Below the pieces are notes generated by a model. It searched no databases, was not told the DNA's origin, and saw nothing but the letters and a program-made list of their open reading frames with translations. A stretch of DNA of 64,000 bases, taken from Eumeta japonica (lineage: Eukaryota; Arthropoda; Insecta; Lepidoptera; Psychidae). The position numbers were made by a program, and so were the translations under genes. The stretch is taken from assembly GCA_005406025.1 (NCBI GenBank), contig BGZK01001029.1:124001-188000 (forward strand), in the 5' to 3' direction. Positions 47,001-57,000 of this stretch are shown one piece after another; positions within the stretch are counted from its first letter, which is position 1, and each line of letters starts with the position of its first letter.

Positions 47001-50000
47001 AATCGAAAATATTTTACTAACAGAGTATTATAATAAGAGTTCAAATATTACAAAAAGAATGTACACCTGAATGTCCATACATAATTCCAATACTTCTGTA
47101 TGTACCCATTTCACTCATATTGTACAATGATATACTAGAATTCCAGGATCCAACTGCTAATATTTCATTGTTTATTGCAAAACAAGAAGCTGGATACTTT
47201 ACTGAATGTTCACTGAAGTCTCGACCTGGCCTGCAATAAAAAGAAATGTATATTGATAATAAAAATTTTCTATAAAATTACTATTAACACGTTAACAGCG
47301 AAGCACGTATCCAATTTGTGATTGCAGTTTTAATACAAGTCATGTGTAACACATGCTACATGTTATTTCGAAACAATTTATTTAAAGATGACATATCCAA
47401 TGCATGATCGGCGAACAAAATAAAATGTCTAATACTGGCCGTGTTCGTTGGCGTTTTTTTTTGGCGCAAGCGCCGTAATACACATTTGTATTGGACCACC
47501 ACGGTGCGCAAACCACCAACCGCCTACTGCGCATGTCAAAATTAAATTTTGCAATGCGCAGTATATAATATTACAGCGCATGCGTAAAAAAAAACGCCAA
47601 CGAACACGGCCACTGTTAGCCATGCACACAAACAAAAACAGGAGCATAATAAATACAAGATATCACATCATTCCAGTCAGTACGCAGTTGAGCTTGAGAG
47701 TATATGCTGATTTATGGCGCGAAATGGCTGATACGCGATCGCATAATATGCGTAGTTCTACAAAAATTTAGCGATTTTACAATGGAATGCTGATGTGGAA
47801 GATGAAATTTTAGGTACGTATATTATATATTTTTTTTTATTATTATTTGATAACTACTATACATATTGAACTCAACACTTTCCTTTGACAGGTGATTTAT
47901 AGATATTTAAATTTCATTATTTGTTCATAGCCATTGTTTTGGAAATGCGGTAAGTGGTTGAGCACCATGATGATAATGATGGCTGGCTATCGTGTGGCAG
48001 GGGATGGGGATAGACCTAATCTTGTAGTCTCATGTAAAAGGGGACTCAAAGCGACTGTGTATTGTTGTTCCAACTGTGATGTGCCGCTATGTATAATCCC
48101 ATGCTTTAAATTATATCACATGAAAAAAACTACATTATATAACCCGCATAAAATAAACATAATAGCGTTAATGATCCTGTGTTAGTTTTTTTTTATAAAA
48201 AATGTGATTTAGTGAACAATGAATAATAAAACTTATATTGCATTATTTGAGTATTTTATTTTATAAACAAATACATACAATAATAGAATACAAAAAAATC
48301 ACCTCGATATCTCTTATAGATTATTTTCTATGACGTTATGAAATATGCAAAAAATGCCCCATGTATGGGTAATGCGTGCAGGCCTGATCGTCTGCTGTTA
48401 AAGTGTCAATGTATAGTTAAGATATAAAAGCAAAACTTAATATATTTAAAATAAAAATTTCTGCAATAAGAAACATAATAGATTAAAAAGCACATTGGCT
48501 CAGGCAGGCATCACACAAAATCTGAAATCATGTTTCATCCCATGCCACACACTGTATTTTTCATATAACCTGTTTTGGAAATGTAAGTTTTGACATTTTT
48601 TTTTATTCATTCCAATCATGAAACTATAATATCTGTCGGATAAGCTAATTATTAGAGTATGCACAGTTTAAAACAAACAAAAGTTATTCTGATAGGGTGA
48701 AAACAGAACTGAAATGTGCATTTTCATTAAGCCAGCAGAGATTACTTTCTGTCCTAGAGAAGAAAATGATCGCTTTCAGTCTGCCAACAGTCGCATCAGT
48801 CTGATATTATCCTTTGCTTGACTCAGCAGCATACCAACTCACATTTTAGATGCAGGTTACATAAAAAATATTGTTTAAAAACAAATAGCCAGTCTTTAAA
48901 CTTAATAAACATGACACACATACCGTAATTATATGTAATTCACACATACCGATCAGTTTCAAATGTTCTTAGAAATTTTTTATAACCAGCTATAATTTTA
49001 GTACCATCATGTGAAAACGTTACAGTGAGTGCTGGCTCCATTTCATCAACAGCATTATACCCTCTATACGTGCATCTCAATGAACCATCAAAAGCATCCC
49101 ACATCTGTACAGGACCATTCTGACGAGTTGTAAGCCAACTGAAATCAGAGGTCAATTACGAAAATAAATATAGTGTTTTTATTCACCTAATTAAATCAAT
49201 AAAAATATAAAATACATTTCAATATAAACACATCAATTTCTGCTATTGTTATAGTTTATATATGCATATACCGAAACTAAAACATTTATTATATCTCTCA
49301 ATAATGTATAATTAACATCATGTGAGCAAAAATGTTAATTTTTAAATAAGCCATTTACTATAAAAAAAGCTTTAAAAAAATCCATATAATAAAACTACAG
49401 TAAGCCAGTAAGGTAGTTTGCATGATGTTCTTCTAGCATCTATTGTTTTTTTACAAACTTGATGTCCTCAATTTAACAAAAACCTAATATGACACATGAC
49501 ACATACCCACACAAAAATTTGAGTGAACTCTGTCAAATTCAACATCGTCACTGATGAAAGTTTGGTACATTATCACATATTCAGAAGAATCATCCTCCAT
49601 TGCAATAATGCTTTACCACTCTTCTATTGAACTATCTAATTTTAACAACTTCAAATATAGAAATAATGCCATACAATTCCAACATCATTAAGAAAAATCA
49701 CACTAAACATACATTTTATACACCAAAAAGAATGGATAAGCTTATTTTTTTTTATTATACAATTGGGTGAAACAGTGTCTAAGTATTACGAAGACTTTGA
49801 CATTGTGGGAAACAATAAACCAATTATTAACTTTCTACACTATTTCATTTTAGATATTTTAAATTCTTAAAAAGTTACCCATATAATTTAAGCAAAAATC
49901 CTATAAATAACTGTTTATAGAAGAAAAAGTAAACCTATTACATATAAATATTTACATAACACCATACCTACATGTCTCTGGGTAACTACTATTCATTCCG

Positions 50001-50413
50001 GGAAACCAGCAAAAATCATATATTAAACCAGCTTCCTTTACATGTATAACTGAGTTCAATATGTCTATAGGTCTATCTCCACGTAAATCACCATCATACA
50101 AATCTCGAGGTAACTCTAATACGTGAACACCGTCGTTATTTACAACAGCCAAACAACAAGTACCGTCGGGGGACCATTTGGAACCGCGGAGATATGGCTG
50201 CACAGTGTCTTTACTATATTCTGTTGGCGACCATGAAGATTTACTAAGCTCTACGAGAGATTTTGCTGAAAATAAACGATGTTCATTTTCTTGTACACTA
50301 TCTCGATCTCCTGAACAAGTTTTTAACTCTACTGATTTTTCTACATCTTTAATAGGTTCTGTTATTTCCATAATTGACATATTATTATTAGAATATATAC
50401 AGAAAAAAGTCAA
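43759..50413 (-). CDS. WRAP53: WRAP53/TCAB1 orthologue, complete five-exon WD40 gene
   Basis: WRAP53 (TCAB1, WDR79) is a WD40 scaffold that binds the CAB box of scaRNAs and telomerase RNA and brings the RNPs to Cajal bodies; this role is known from the family. I find five minus-strand exons: 50413-49968, 49138-48950, 47230-47067, 45874-45576 and 44037-43759. All have GT/AG borders and compatible phases (2, 2, 1, 0), giving 1,377 nt or 458 aa, slightly shorter than the roughly 550-aa human protein. Diagnostic strings are 'GSKWSPDGTCCLAVVNNDGV', 'NGPVQMWDAFDGSLR', 'DRPGRDFSEHSV', 'SGARKDDKLLVWDIRY' and 'NQRIYFDISPCGKYLVTG'. The N-terminal 70 residues are unconserved and polar, as in the family. 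A second in-frame Met 12 codons in (50380) is a possible start. Introns 2 and 4 carry transposon insertions. The identity is secure; the exact start is not. Confidence 0.95.
44262..44970 (+). repeat. Dispersed repeat, copy B, in WRAP53 intron 4
   Basis: Colinear with 35600-36135. Shared blocks include 'GCAAATATTCATAATCTCCT', 'ATAGTCATTGAAG', 'TAGGTATTTTG', 'TTTATTGTT', 'GAGTTTGCAG', 'CCCTGACAGTCAA' and 'GCGTGCTGT'. Between the blocks both copies have a GC-rich stretch with similar composition but poor identity. The string GTTTGCAGTGGTGACAT could be an LTR end followed by a tRNA primer site, which would make this a solo LTR plus leader, but I cannot prove that. A 60-codon open frame (44785-44967) has no recognised similarity. 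Confidence 0.7.
45576..45874 (-). CDS. WRAP53: WRAP53 exon 4
   Basis: A 299-nt exon starting G|GT GGT GTC ACA after TTTATAG. It contains two WD blades ('DDKLLVWDIRY' and 'DGSLKVWDSEYYDWKS') and the strongly conserved 'TNQRIYFDISPCGKYLVTG'. It ends in codon AGG before GTAAGA, phase 0. Confidence 0.93.
45875..47066 (-). other. WRAP53 intron 3
   Basis: 1.2-kb AT-rich intron, no transposon or other gene recognised. Confidence 0.6.
47067..47230 (-). CDS. WRAP53: WRAP53 exon 3
   Basis: A 164-nt exon bounded by ATTGCAG and G|GTGTAC. It encodes 'RPGRDFSEHSVKYPASCFAI', then 'EILAVGSWNSSISLYNM' and ends at 'GHS'. The 'RPGRD' string is a hallmark of the family. The piece is too short and phase-shifted to stand out as an open frame of its own and was recovered by searching between exons 2 and 4. 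Confidence 0.92.
47284..48409 (+). mobile_element. piggyBac-like deletion derivative in WRAP53 intron 2
   Basis: The left end reads TTAA then CACGTTAACAGC (from 47288). The right end reads GCTGTTAAAGTG (to 48405) then TCAA, so the terminal inverted repeats match at 11 of 12 and the duplicated TTAA target has one change on the right. Inside, 47934-48185 encodes 'RPNLVVSCKRGLKATVYCC' and 'CSNCDVPLCIIPCFKLYH', the Cys-rich C-terminal DNA-binding domain of piggyBac transposases. Only this tail and a possible short N-terminal piece near 47790 remain, so about 1.1 kb of a 2.5-kb-class element survives and it is non-autonomous. A 175-bp MITE is inserted inside it. Orientation is opposite to WRAP53. 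Confidence 0.82.
47437..47611. mobile_element. Tourist-like MITE nested in the piggyBac-like element
   Basis: 175 bp with perfect terminal inverted repeats starting GGCCGTGTTCGTTGGCG followed by a run of T, and flanked by ACT on both sides (47434-47436 and 47612-47614). The GGCC-G-GTTCG terminus and 3-bp target duplication fit the PIF/Harbinger superfamily, although those usually duplicate TWA. It has no coding capacity; open frames across it arise from its symmetry. Confidence 0.8.
48410..48949 (-). other. WRAP53 intron 2, remainder
   Basis: AT-rich intron sequence between the piggyBac-like element and exon 2. Nothing recognised. Confidence 0.5.
48950..49138 (-). CDS. WRAP53: WRAP53 exon 2
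   Basis: Opens after a TTTCAG acceptor and completes the Ser codon begun in exon 1. It encodes 'WLTTRQNGPVQMWDAFDG', followed by a blade with 'FSHDGTKIIAGYKKFLRTFE'. The donor is CG|GTATGTG. The 189-nt length keeps the frame with exon 3. Confidence 0.93.
49139..49967 (-). other. WRAP53 intron 1
   Basis: 0.83-kb AT-rich intron, nothing recognised beyond its splice sites. Confidence 0.6.
49968..50413 (-). CDS. WRAP53: WRAP53 exon 1 (N-terminus and first WD blade)
   Basis: Encodes residues 1-148 plus two bases of a split Ser codon. Residues 1-60 are Ser/Glu-rich and not conserved. From about residue 73 the first blade begins ('LRGSKWSPDG'), and 'IYDFCWFPGMNSSYPETC' matches the IYDYCW segment of the family. 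The donor is AG|GTATGG; reading through it hits a stop four codons later. Confidence 0.93.
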
Positions 50414-50579
50414 AAGTAAATTTTTAAGCTACAAACTCTCTTTATAATATAAATATAATGCCGTTATTGTCCTTTACGACCTTAAGACTAAACATCAAAA
50501 CATTTAAAAAAAAATCACATACATTGTCTAAATTGACATCTCAGACAGTGTTGCCGAACTATAAATTTTTTTCCCTTTA

Positions 50580-52560
50580 AAAATCATGTCAATAATCTCC
50601 AAACGGGACTCGAATTACTTACGTCCGTAGGACTTACCACCTTATCTAAGGCCAACTCTACACGTGTCCCTCGGGTGATAATAAATAAGTAGATAATAAT
50701 GCTAACTCTCAGGTGGTGGTCAAGTAACCTAATCTAACGAGTCTAACCAGCTTGATAGTCAAAGGTAGAGAAAGTGACCTCAATAATCCGGTACCTCTTT
50801 GTCATGTTTCGTGAGGCTGGGAGGTTTGGCTTAATCATCCGAACCACGAGGAAGACAACTACAATAATAAATTGTCCTAATCCTAAAGTTAAAACTGTGC
50901 CAAAAGGATGAATGGCCGAAGGGATTCCATTTCCAGAGACCTACCTAGATGGACCAGGATAACATTGTTGTAATGTGATTTCTTACATGAGATGGATGTA
51001 ACCTATAAGCGACCATCTAAATTAAACTCATACTCGTGGGAACCAAATAATAGAATCACATAATATAAGCAATAAAAGAACTGAAAATGCATTGACTCAT
51101 CAAGCTATCTTTTGGACTATTTAACAAACAGAGATATAGCTCACTCTGTCAGCTTCCATCTGCATCACAGTCTACATCCACTTCATTCACCCCATCCACC
51201 TCTGAGAAACCCTCAGATTATTCCTCAAATCTGTCAGACTTACAATCGACCGATGCAAATCAGCCACACCCGATGTGGCAGTAAGTGACCAGATCAAAGA
51301 AATGAAAAGTGGTACAGCAATAGCTATCACATAACACAATCTCCACTCAAAACCATTTCATTTTTTTTCCAACAGATTTCATGGAAGGCGTTAACAGTTA
51401 GTCTGTTCCTTCCTACCTATAAATCTCAACGAATTTATAAAGATCTAAGTAAACTCACAAAATTGGTTGTATCCATCATTAGCCCCGTTAACTTCAAGTA
51501 TAAAACAGTAGTACAAAACAGCAGACAGTTACAAAAAAGCTTTAATTTCATATGATAAAAAGAATTGATGGAATATATATTTACTCGAAAACCTTACGAG
51601 ATTCTCAAAAAAAAAAAGCAAAAAAGTGCATGGTGAAATAGTTTACTCCCGTTATGGTCCCGATAAGAACCCTATCTCAATTTTCTTTGTCAATCTAGAA
51701 CACAATAGCAATAATAAATTGGTGAAGGAAATTAAGCGTATCTACCACCAAGTAAAATCGAAGATCCAGATAAGATGAAAACCAAAGTGCAATGCCAAAG
51801 ATGTCATTGCATCAAGAAAATGCCAAAGAATGCAAAAGCTTAGACTGCTCCAGGAAATCCTGAAATACACTCGTAAAATGGACCTTCTGTTTTTTTGCGA
51901 ACATCCTACCAACTGTAAAGGTTGCCAAGTATACAAGAAAATAACCTTTAGAAAGGTGAAATGATTACTTCAGACAATGATGCCAAAGCACACAAGCACC
52001 AGATGAATTAGTAAGAGACCTACCCTGATCAAACCTACAATATCGCTTTCAACAGTCATACGCAAGCATAACTACAGGCAACACTCATAACCTAAAATTG
52101 AAAATACTAATATCACCCAACAAAACTCACTGGAATAACTTTGTGTGAAACTAGATGAAAAAATTGACCAAATTTTCCAACAAATCAGTACCCTGATGAG
52201 GATGTTGACAACAGTCAACAACAAGTTTGCTTAAATGCTGACCTTATGAGTGGCTTCCTGAACCATCAATAGCTAAATTCCAAATATCCTAGAGCTAGTA
52301 TTCATCATATTGACCAATAAGCTAGATATAGAGTGAACATCAGAATCACATGTTACTGCAAGAAGTAGGTTCCACATTAAAGGCTACAACATTTATACCA
52401 CTCGTTATCCCGAAGGGAAAGCGCCCCCTGGAACATGCCTGGCCATCAGAATTAATTTGAAGCATTCAACCTTAGAGCCCTTCTCCACGCCACAACTTCA
52501 AGCAACGTCCTTTAAAGTTAAAGATCACTCCGAATCTATCATTTTTCTTTAATATAGTGC
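50580..52560 (+). pseudogene. Degenerate jockey-like LINE, ORF1 to endonuclease
   Basis: Plus-strand non-LTR retrotransposon remnant filling the interval between the two divergent host genes. Around 51750-51960 broken frames give 'NAKDVIASRKCQRMQK' and 'FLRTSYQL', reminiscent of the Cys/His-rich end of jockey gag-like ORF1. Around 52360-52550 'IKGYNIYTTRYPEGKAPPGT', 'LAIRINLKHSTLEPFSTPQL' and 'QATSFKVKDHSES' match the N-terminal half of an apurinic-like endonuclease domain. The copy stops near 52560, before the reverse transcriptase. Many stops and shifts; inactive. Superfamily by eye. Confidence 0.6.
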
Positions 52561-53966
52561 TCATTTAAACATAGGATAACCTGAGAAAATGTTTTTAAAT
52601 TTCTTCCAAACATTGTAATTTACAGTTTAACAAATAAAAGGGAGGACAATTGCTATTACTTTTGGAACGATTATTTCCAAAAATATTTATGTAATCAGAA
52701 AAATTGCTTAGAAATCTTAAAGTATTTTTAAATGAACTGTCGAAATATGTGCCGCGTGTTAATGATTGATGACAATTTTTTTTAGCTTCTATTATGTGCA
52801 TGAAGTGCACCCCCTAGAAATATTTGTTTATTTTATTTAACTACGAACATAAGTAGCAGCTTATACAAGACACCTATACTATAAATTTCATCAATAAAAA
52901 TTTTATGGTTTTTAATTATAATGCCTGTGACATACGTATGGTAATAATTACTAAATTAACAAAAAATATATAAATTTAACATATAGAAATGGTATTAATG
53001 GTGCATGACATTAACAGCTACATTTTTTAATTATTTTACTTATCGGTATGTAAAATGACCAGCTGTTATATTCTGTGGTTTTTATGCTAAACACGTAATT
53101 TTTAGCGTATACAAGTAAAGCCTAATTGTAGCATGGTCACATATTACAAATGAATTATTAGCACCAAAAAAAGTTCATTATTCATATATATTAATAATTA
53201 TAATTATATATTTAATCTGCAATAAGTATTTAATTTGCTGTTTGTGATCTATATATATAAATATTCTCCTTGCTTTTTAATCAGATTTTAAAAGGTAGTT
53301 GAGAGGTATATAGTTTTTTTACAAATTTAAACCCGCTTCCGACTGACTACAGGCTACTTCTTTACTCCATCATTATGACGTAATATTAAAAAAATAGCTT
53401 TTAAGAAATGCTTGTAGTATTTTTCGCGCCTCTCATGAATTATTACTTTCGAATGACAAATTAATTAGAATGTGGATAAAAGGTTGCTACTGTATGTCGT
53501 CCCTTTTTTGTTATAAAAACCGTCAACAGAGCCATCGGTAAGATCAACCGTTAACATAGGTTGTTTAACTTTTCTTTGCTATCTAAATGATGGTGGTGGT
53601 CATTAATTGCCGATCATGGACCTTCGTTAAAGGGGAACATTAGAAAACTGAAGTTTTTTGTATGCATTTATTGCAAATTTCAAGGAGATCTTGGCAATAC
53701 TGAAATTAATTTTATTGACTTTTGACAGTTCTAGTCATAGATTATGTTCTAGTTGTGAACTCTTTCAGAGTTTGTGGTTTATTGGTTTCATGAATAAATT
53801 ATTAAAATTATTTATTTGCTTTTTGAAAACCGTTTAATAACAAATAATGCTTCAATTAATTCATATTTAGCTTCCAAGAATAGAACTAAAGGTTTACATA
53901 TTTATTTGGTAGTACTTAGTACTACATAGTACTGAAATTAATAAATGAATGCTGAATAAACCGAAA
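52560..53966. other. AT-rich intergenic sequence upstream of Nab2/ZC3H14
   Basis: Presumed promoter side of Nab2/ZC3H14. AT-rich with A/T runs; no TATA element or conserved motif could be assigned with confidence and no coding region is seen. Confidence 0.4.
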
Positions 53967-54002
53967 ATGGACGTCGGTAGTGAAATTGGCCATAAGATGC
54001 GG
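53967..54002 (+). CDS. ZC3H14: Nab2/ZC3H14 exon 1 (start codon)
   Basis: Twelve codons from ATG to CGG before GTAAAC. The peptide 'MDVGSEIGHKMR' parallels the 'MEIGTEISRKIR' start of the human protein, which fixes the initiation codon. It is too short to appear as an ordinary open frame. Confidence 0.9.
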
Positions 54003-57000
54003 GTAAACGTTGTAATTTACAGTTTTCAAATTTAAAATGTTCGCTTTTTGTGGAATCCGTCCATTAATGATTTGAATTTTCAGTCTGCTATCAAAGCGAA
54101 GCTCACAGAACTGCCTGGATGTTACGTTGGTAAGCATATTTTGTAATCAAATTTCGTTGAATGTATTGTAATTTTTATTTATTTATTCATTAGTACTTAA
54201 GACATCGTAGACATTTACTTCTTTAATTACGGAATCGAATTTACTAGTAATAAATGAAAGTAGATATAAACATCCTGTCCCATCTAACTTCTTGCTGTCA
54301 AATAAATTATTTTGTAATAACATGATTGTTGTTTAAGATACTTTTTCAGTACAATATTTATTTAAATCTTGCATTTGTTACAAGTTTAAAATGTCTTCAT
54401 GCTTTTATTTACTATTACTTATGATTGATATGAAATCTTTTTTTCCAATGCATTAAACTTCCTTTACAATCAATATTTTTGTAATTGTTTTACATTGTCG
54501 CTAGATGATGAACTCCCAGACTATGTGATGGTGATGGTAGCCAATAAACGTACACGTGCACAAATGGAAGATGATCTCCAGTTATTCCTAGGCGATAACA
54601 CTCAATTATTTGTTAACTGGCTGCATCAAGTTTTGAAGAAGCTAGAAGAAGTCACAGTTACTACACCTCTCAGTAAGGTTTTAAAACTTGTCAAAATAAT
54701 TTTAATTTACATGTGTAGCTAATTATGACTACAATTAATTTTTTTTAATTATGTGTTGTGTAGGTCAGATTGAAAAGCATGACAAAGCTAAATCTAAGTC
54801 AGAAGTGAAAGAAGCAAAGAGCAAGGACAAAAAAGATAAAACTAAAGACAAAAAACTTAATACTTCAAAGAAATCCAAAAAGAAGGATAAGGATAAAAAG
54901 AAAAAGAAAGAAGAGAAAAAAGCTCATAAGGCCAAAAAGAAAAGTAAGGAACATGAAAGGATTAGACCTAATGTTCCTCCTTTACTTATGAATATGGAAA
55001 AAGAATCTGAACCTTCAATTACAGACGTATTCGCCGGACAGATTTTGAAAAATCATGGTATTACAGTAGATTCTTACACAGATGTAGGGGATAAGGAAAT
55101 CAAACCTGATTTACCTACAAAAAAGACTCATTTTCCTATAATTGACCCAGCGACAATTTCTTCGGGTTCTGTAGTAACAACATATGATAGTCAACCATCT
55201 GACAAATGCAAAGATAAATCTTTAGAAACAAACAAATGTACCAAGCCTACGCATCAGTTTCCACCAAGAGAGGAACAAATAAAAGAAATAACTAAAATCG
55301 AAGCAAGAATACAAGATCTAAGACAAAAATTGGCAGAAAAAAAGGAGACTATGTCAGATGATGAAGATTTTTTAAACATTAGAACTGAGGCTGAAGAACT
55401 AATGAATGATTTTGCTGAGGATGTTTATCAGGTGATTTTTATTAATTAAAGAATGCTAATGTTTGTAGTACATAATTCAGTCAAAAAATTCTAAACTTTA
55501 TCATTTATACACATGTTAAGTGATAGCAATGAGAAACGGCTGTTTAATTGTTGTTAAAAATTCAAGGATAATTGCCCACATAGTTATCATTGTTTCTCTT
55601 ATATGCAGAAAAATGAAAGGATAATACTTTTTATTTGAAAAAAAAAAAACTTTGCAGACCAGCTCCAAAATTTCCTTTATTATTTTGACCAACAATGTTT
55701 TTAAGCATAAAAAGATCAGTGCTATTTTTCAAAAATATCGGAGATATAAAAAATTATTCAATTACTATTTTTCGAATATTCTGTAAGATATCTTTTGAAT
55801 GAAAAACCGATTAGGTTGGGGGCTAATAACATTTGATTCTTGGCTAAGTTATATAAAAAAAAATTTATGTAACTTACATTTTTGTTTAATTACAACAATA
55901 TATTTTAATCAATGATGATTTCAATACTACTTCAGAGTTAGAAATTTTTTTATTTGTGATTTCTCATGAAGAAATGAATATTCAGCACAATTTCATTAAG
56001 AGTAAGCATTAAATTATTCTTTCAATCAGCGAACAACGTAAGTTCCATGACAAACACATAAGAACTCAGTTATAAGATTCACTCTTTCAATGCTAGCTAG
56101 TATCTTAGATTTTGTTATTTTCACCTCTCATGAATGAAAATTTGGTAACAAAGCAAAAATAGTCCAAATATGCAAAAACAAAGAAACTATAGCATATTTT
56201 TCCTAACAAATTTCCCTACTAGAAAATTAGTCAGCAATAGTGTTGTAAAAGATGTGTATGACTTGTTTCAACCTTACTTTGAAGTCAAATATTTGTTTGC
56301 CTGTTTTCCGTTTGTCTGTTACAGTTTAATTTTATAAAACACTAGAAATAGAAATTTGTTGGTCGTACATAACACATTATCTAAAAAATTTAAAATATTT
56401 AAGTATTAATTTTTCTTTGCAAACCAATATATTATTCTTTTAATGGCTATACTATTATATTTAGCCTGCAATACTTATTTAAATTTTTAAGTATCAAAAA
56501 ATTTTTGTTAATTGTAATCCGACTTATTTAAGTATTTTCATATATGTGTCTAAAATATTTTGTTATTTAAAGTATAAAATCTAAAATTGTTGTGAAATTG
56601 TGATATAAAACATGTTTTCCATTTTATATGAAAGAATTATTATTGATTTGCTTTTGACCAAAGCGAAATTGAACAATGAATTTCTCAATGATCGTTGGGA
56701 AATATACTTCATATTTATTAAACCATAGGAAATAGAAATTGAAATGTCCAATGTCAAGCTATGATGACGTGAATTGTGCATACATCAAATAGCTCAAAAT
56801 TCGACATCAGTGCCACCAATGGTACACAATCATATTTGTTACAAATACAATACCTATGAATTATTTGCAGAAGTCAACTATTCATGAATTTCTCCGATCT
56901 TAATAGTCAGTTATTGATTTTTAAAAATATTGAATGATGGTGGGGATGGTTAAGTTTTGCATTGTATATTTTCATATAAAAAAATAGCTTCAGAATAAAA

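Noticed and set aside
47429..47771. Open frames of 72 and 107 codons as genes
   Set aside because: They run through the MITE's inverted repeats and arise from its symmetry.
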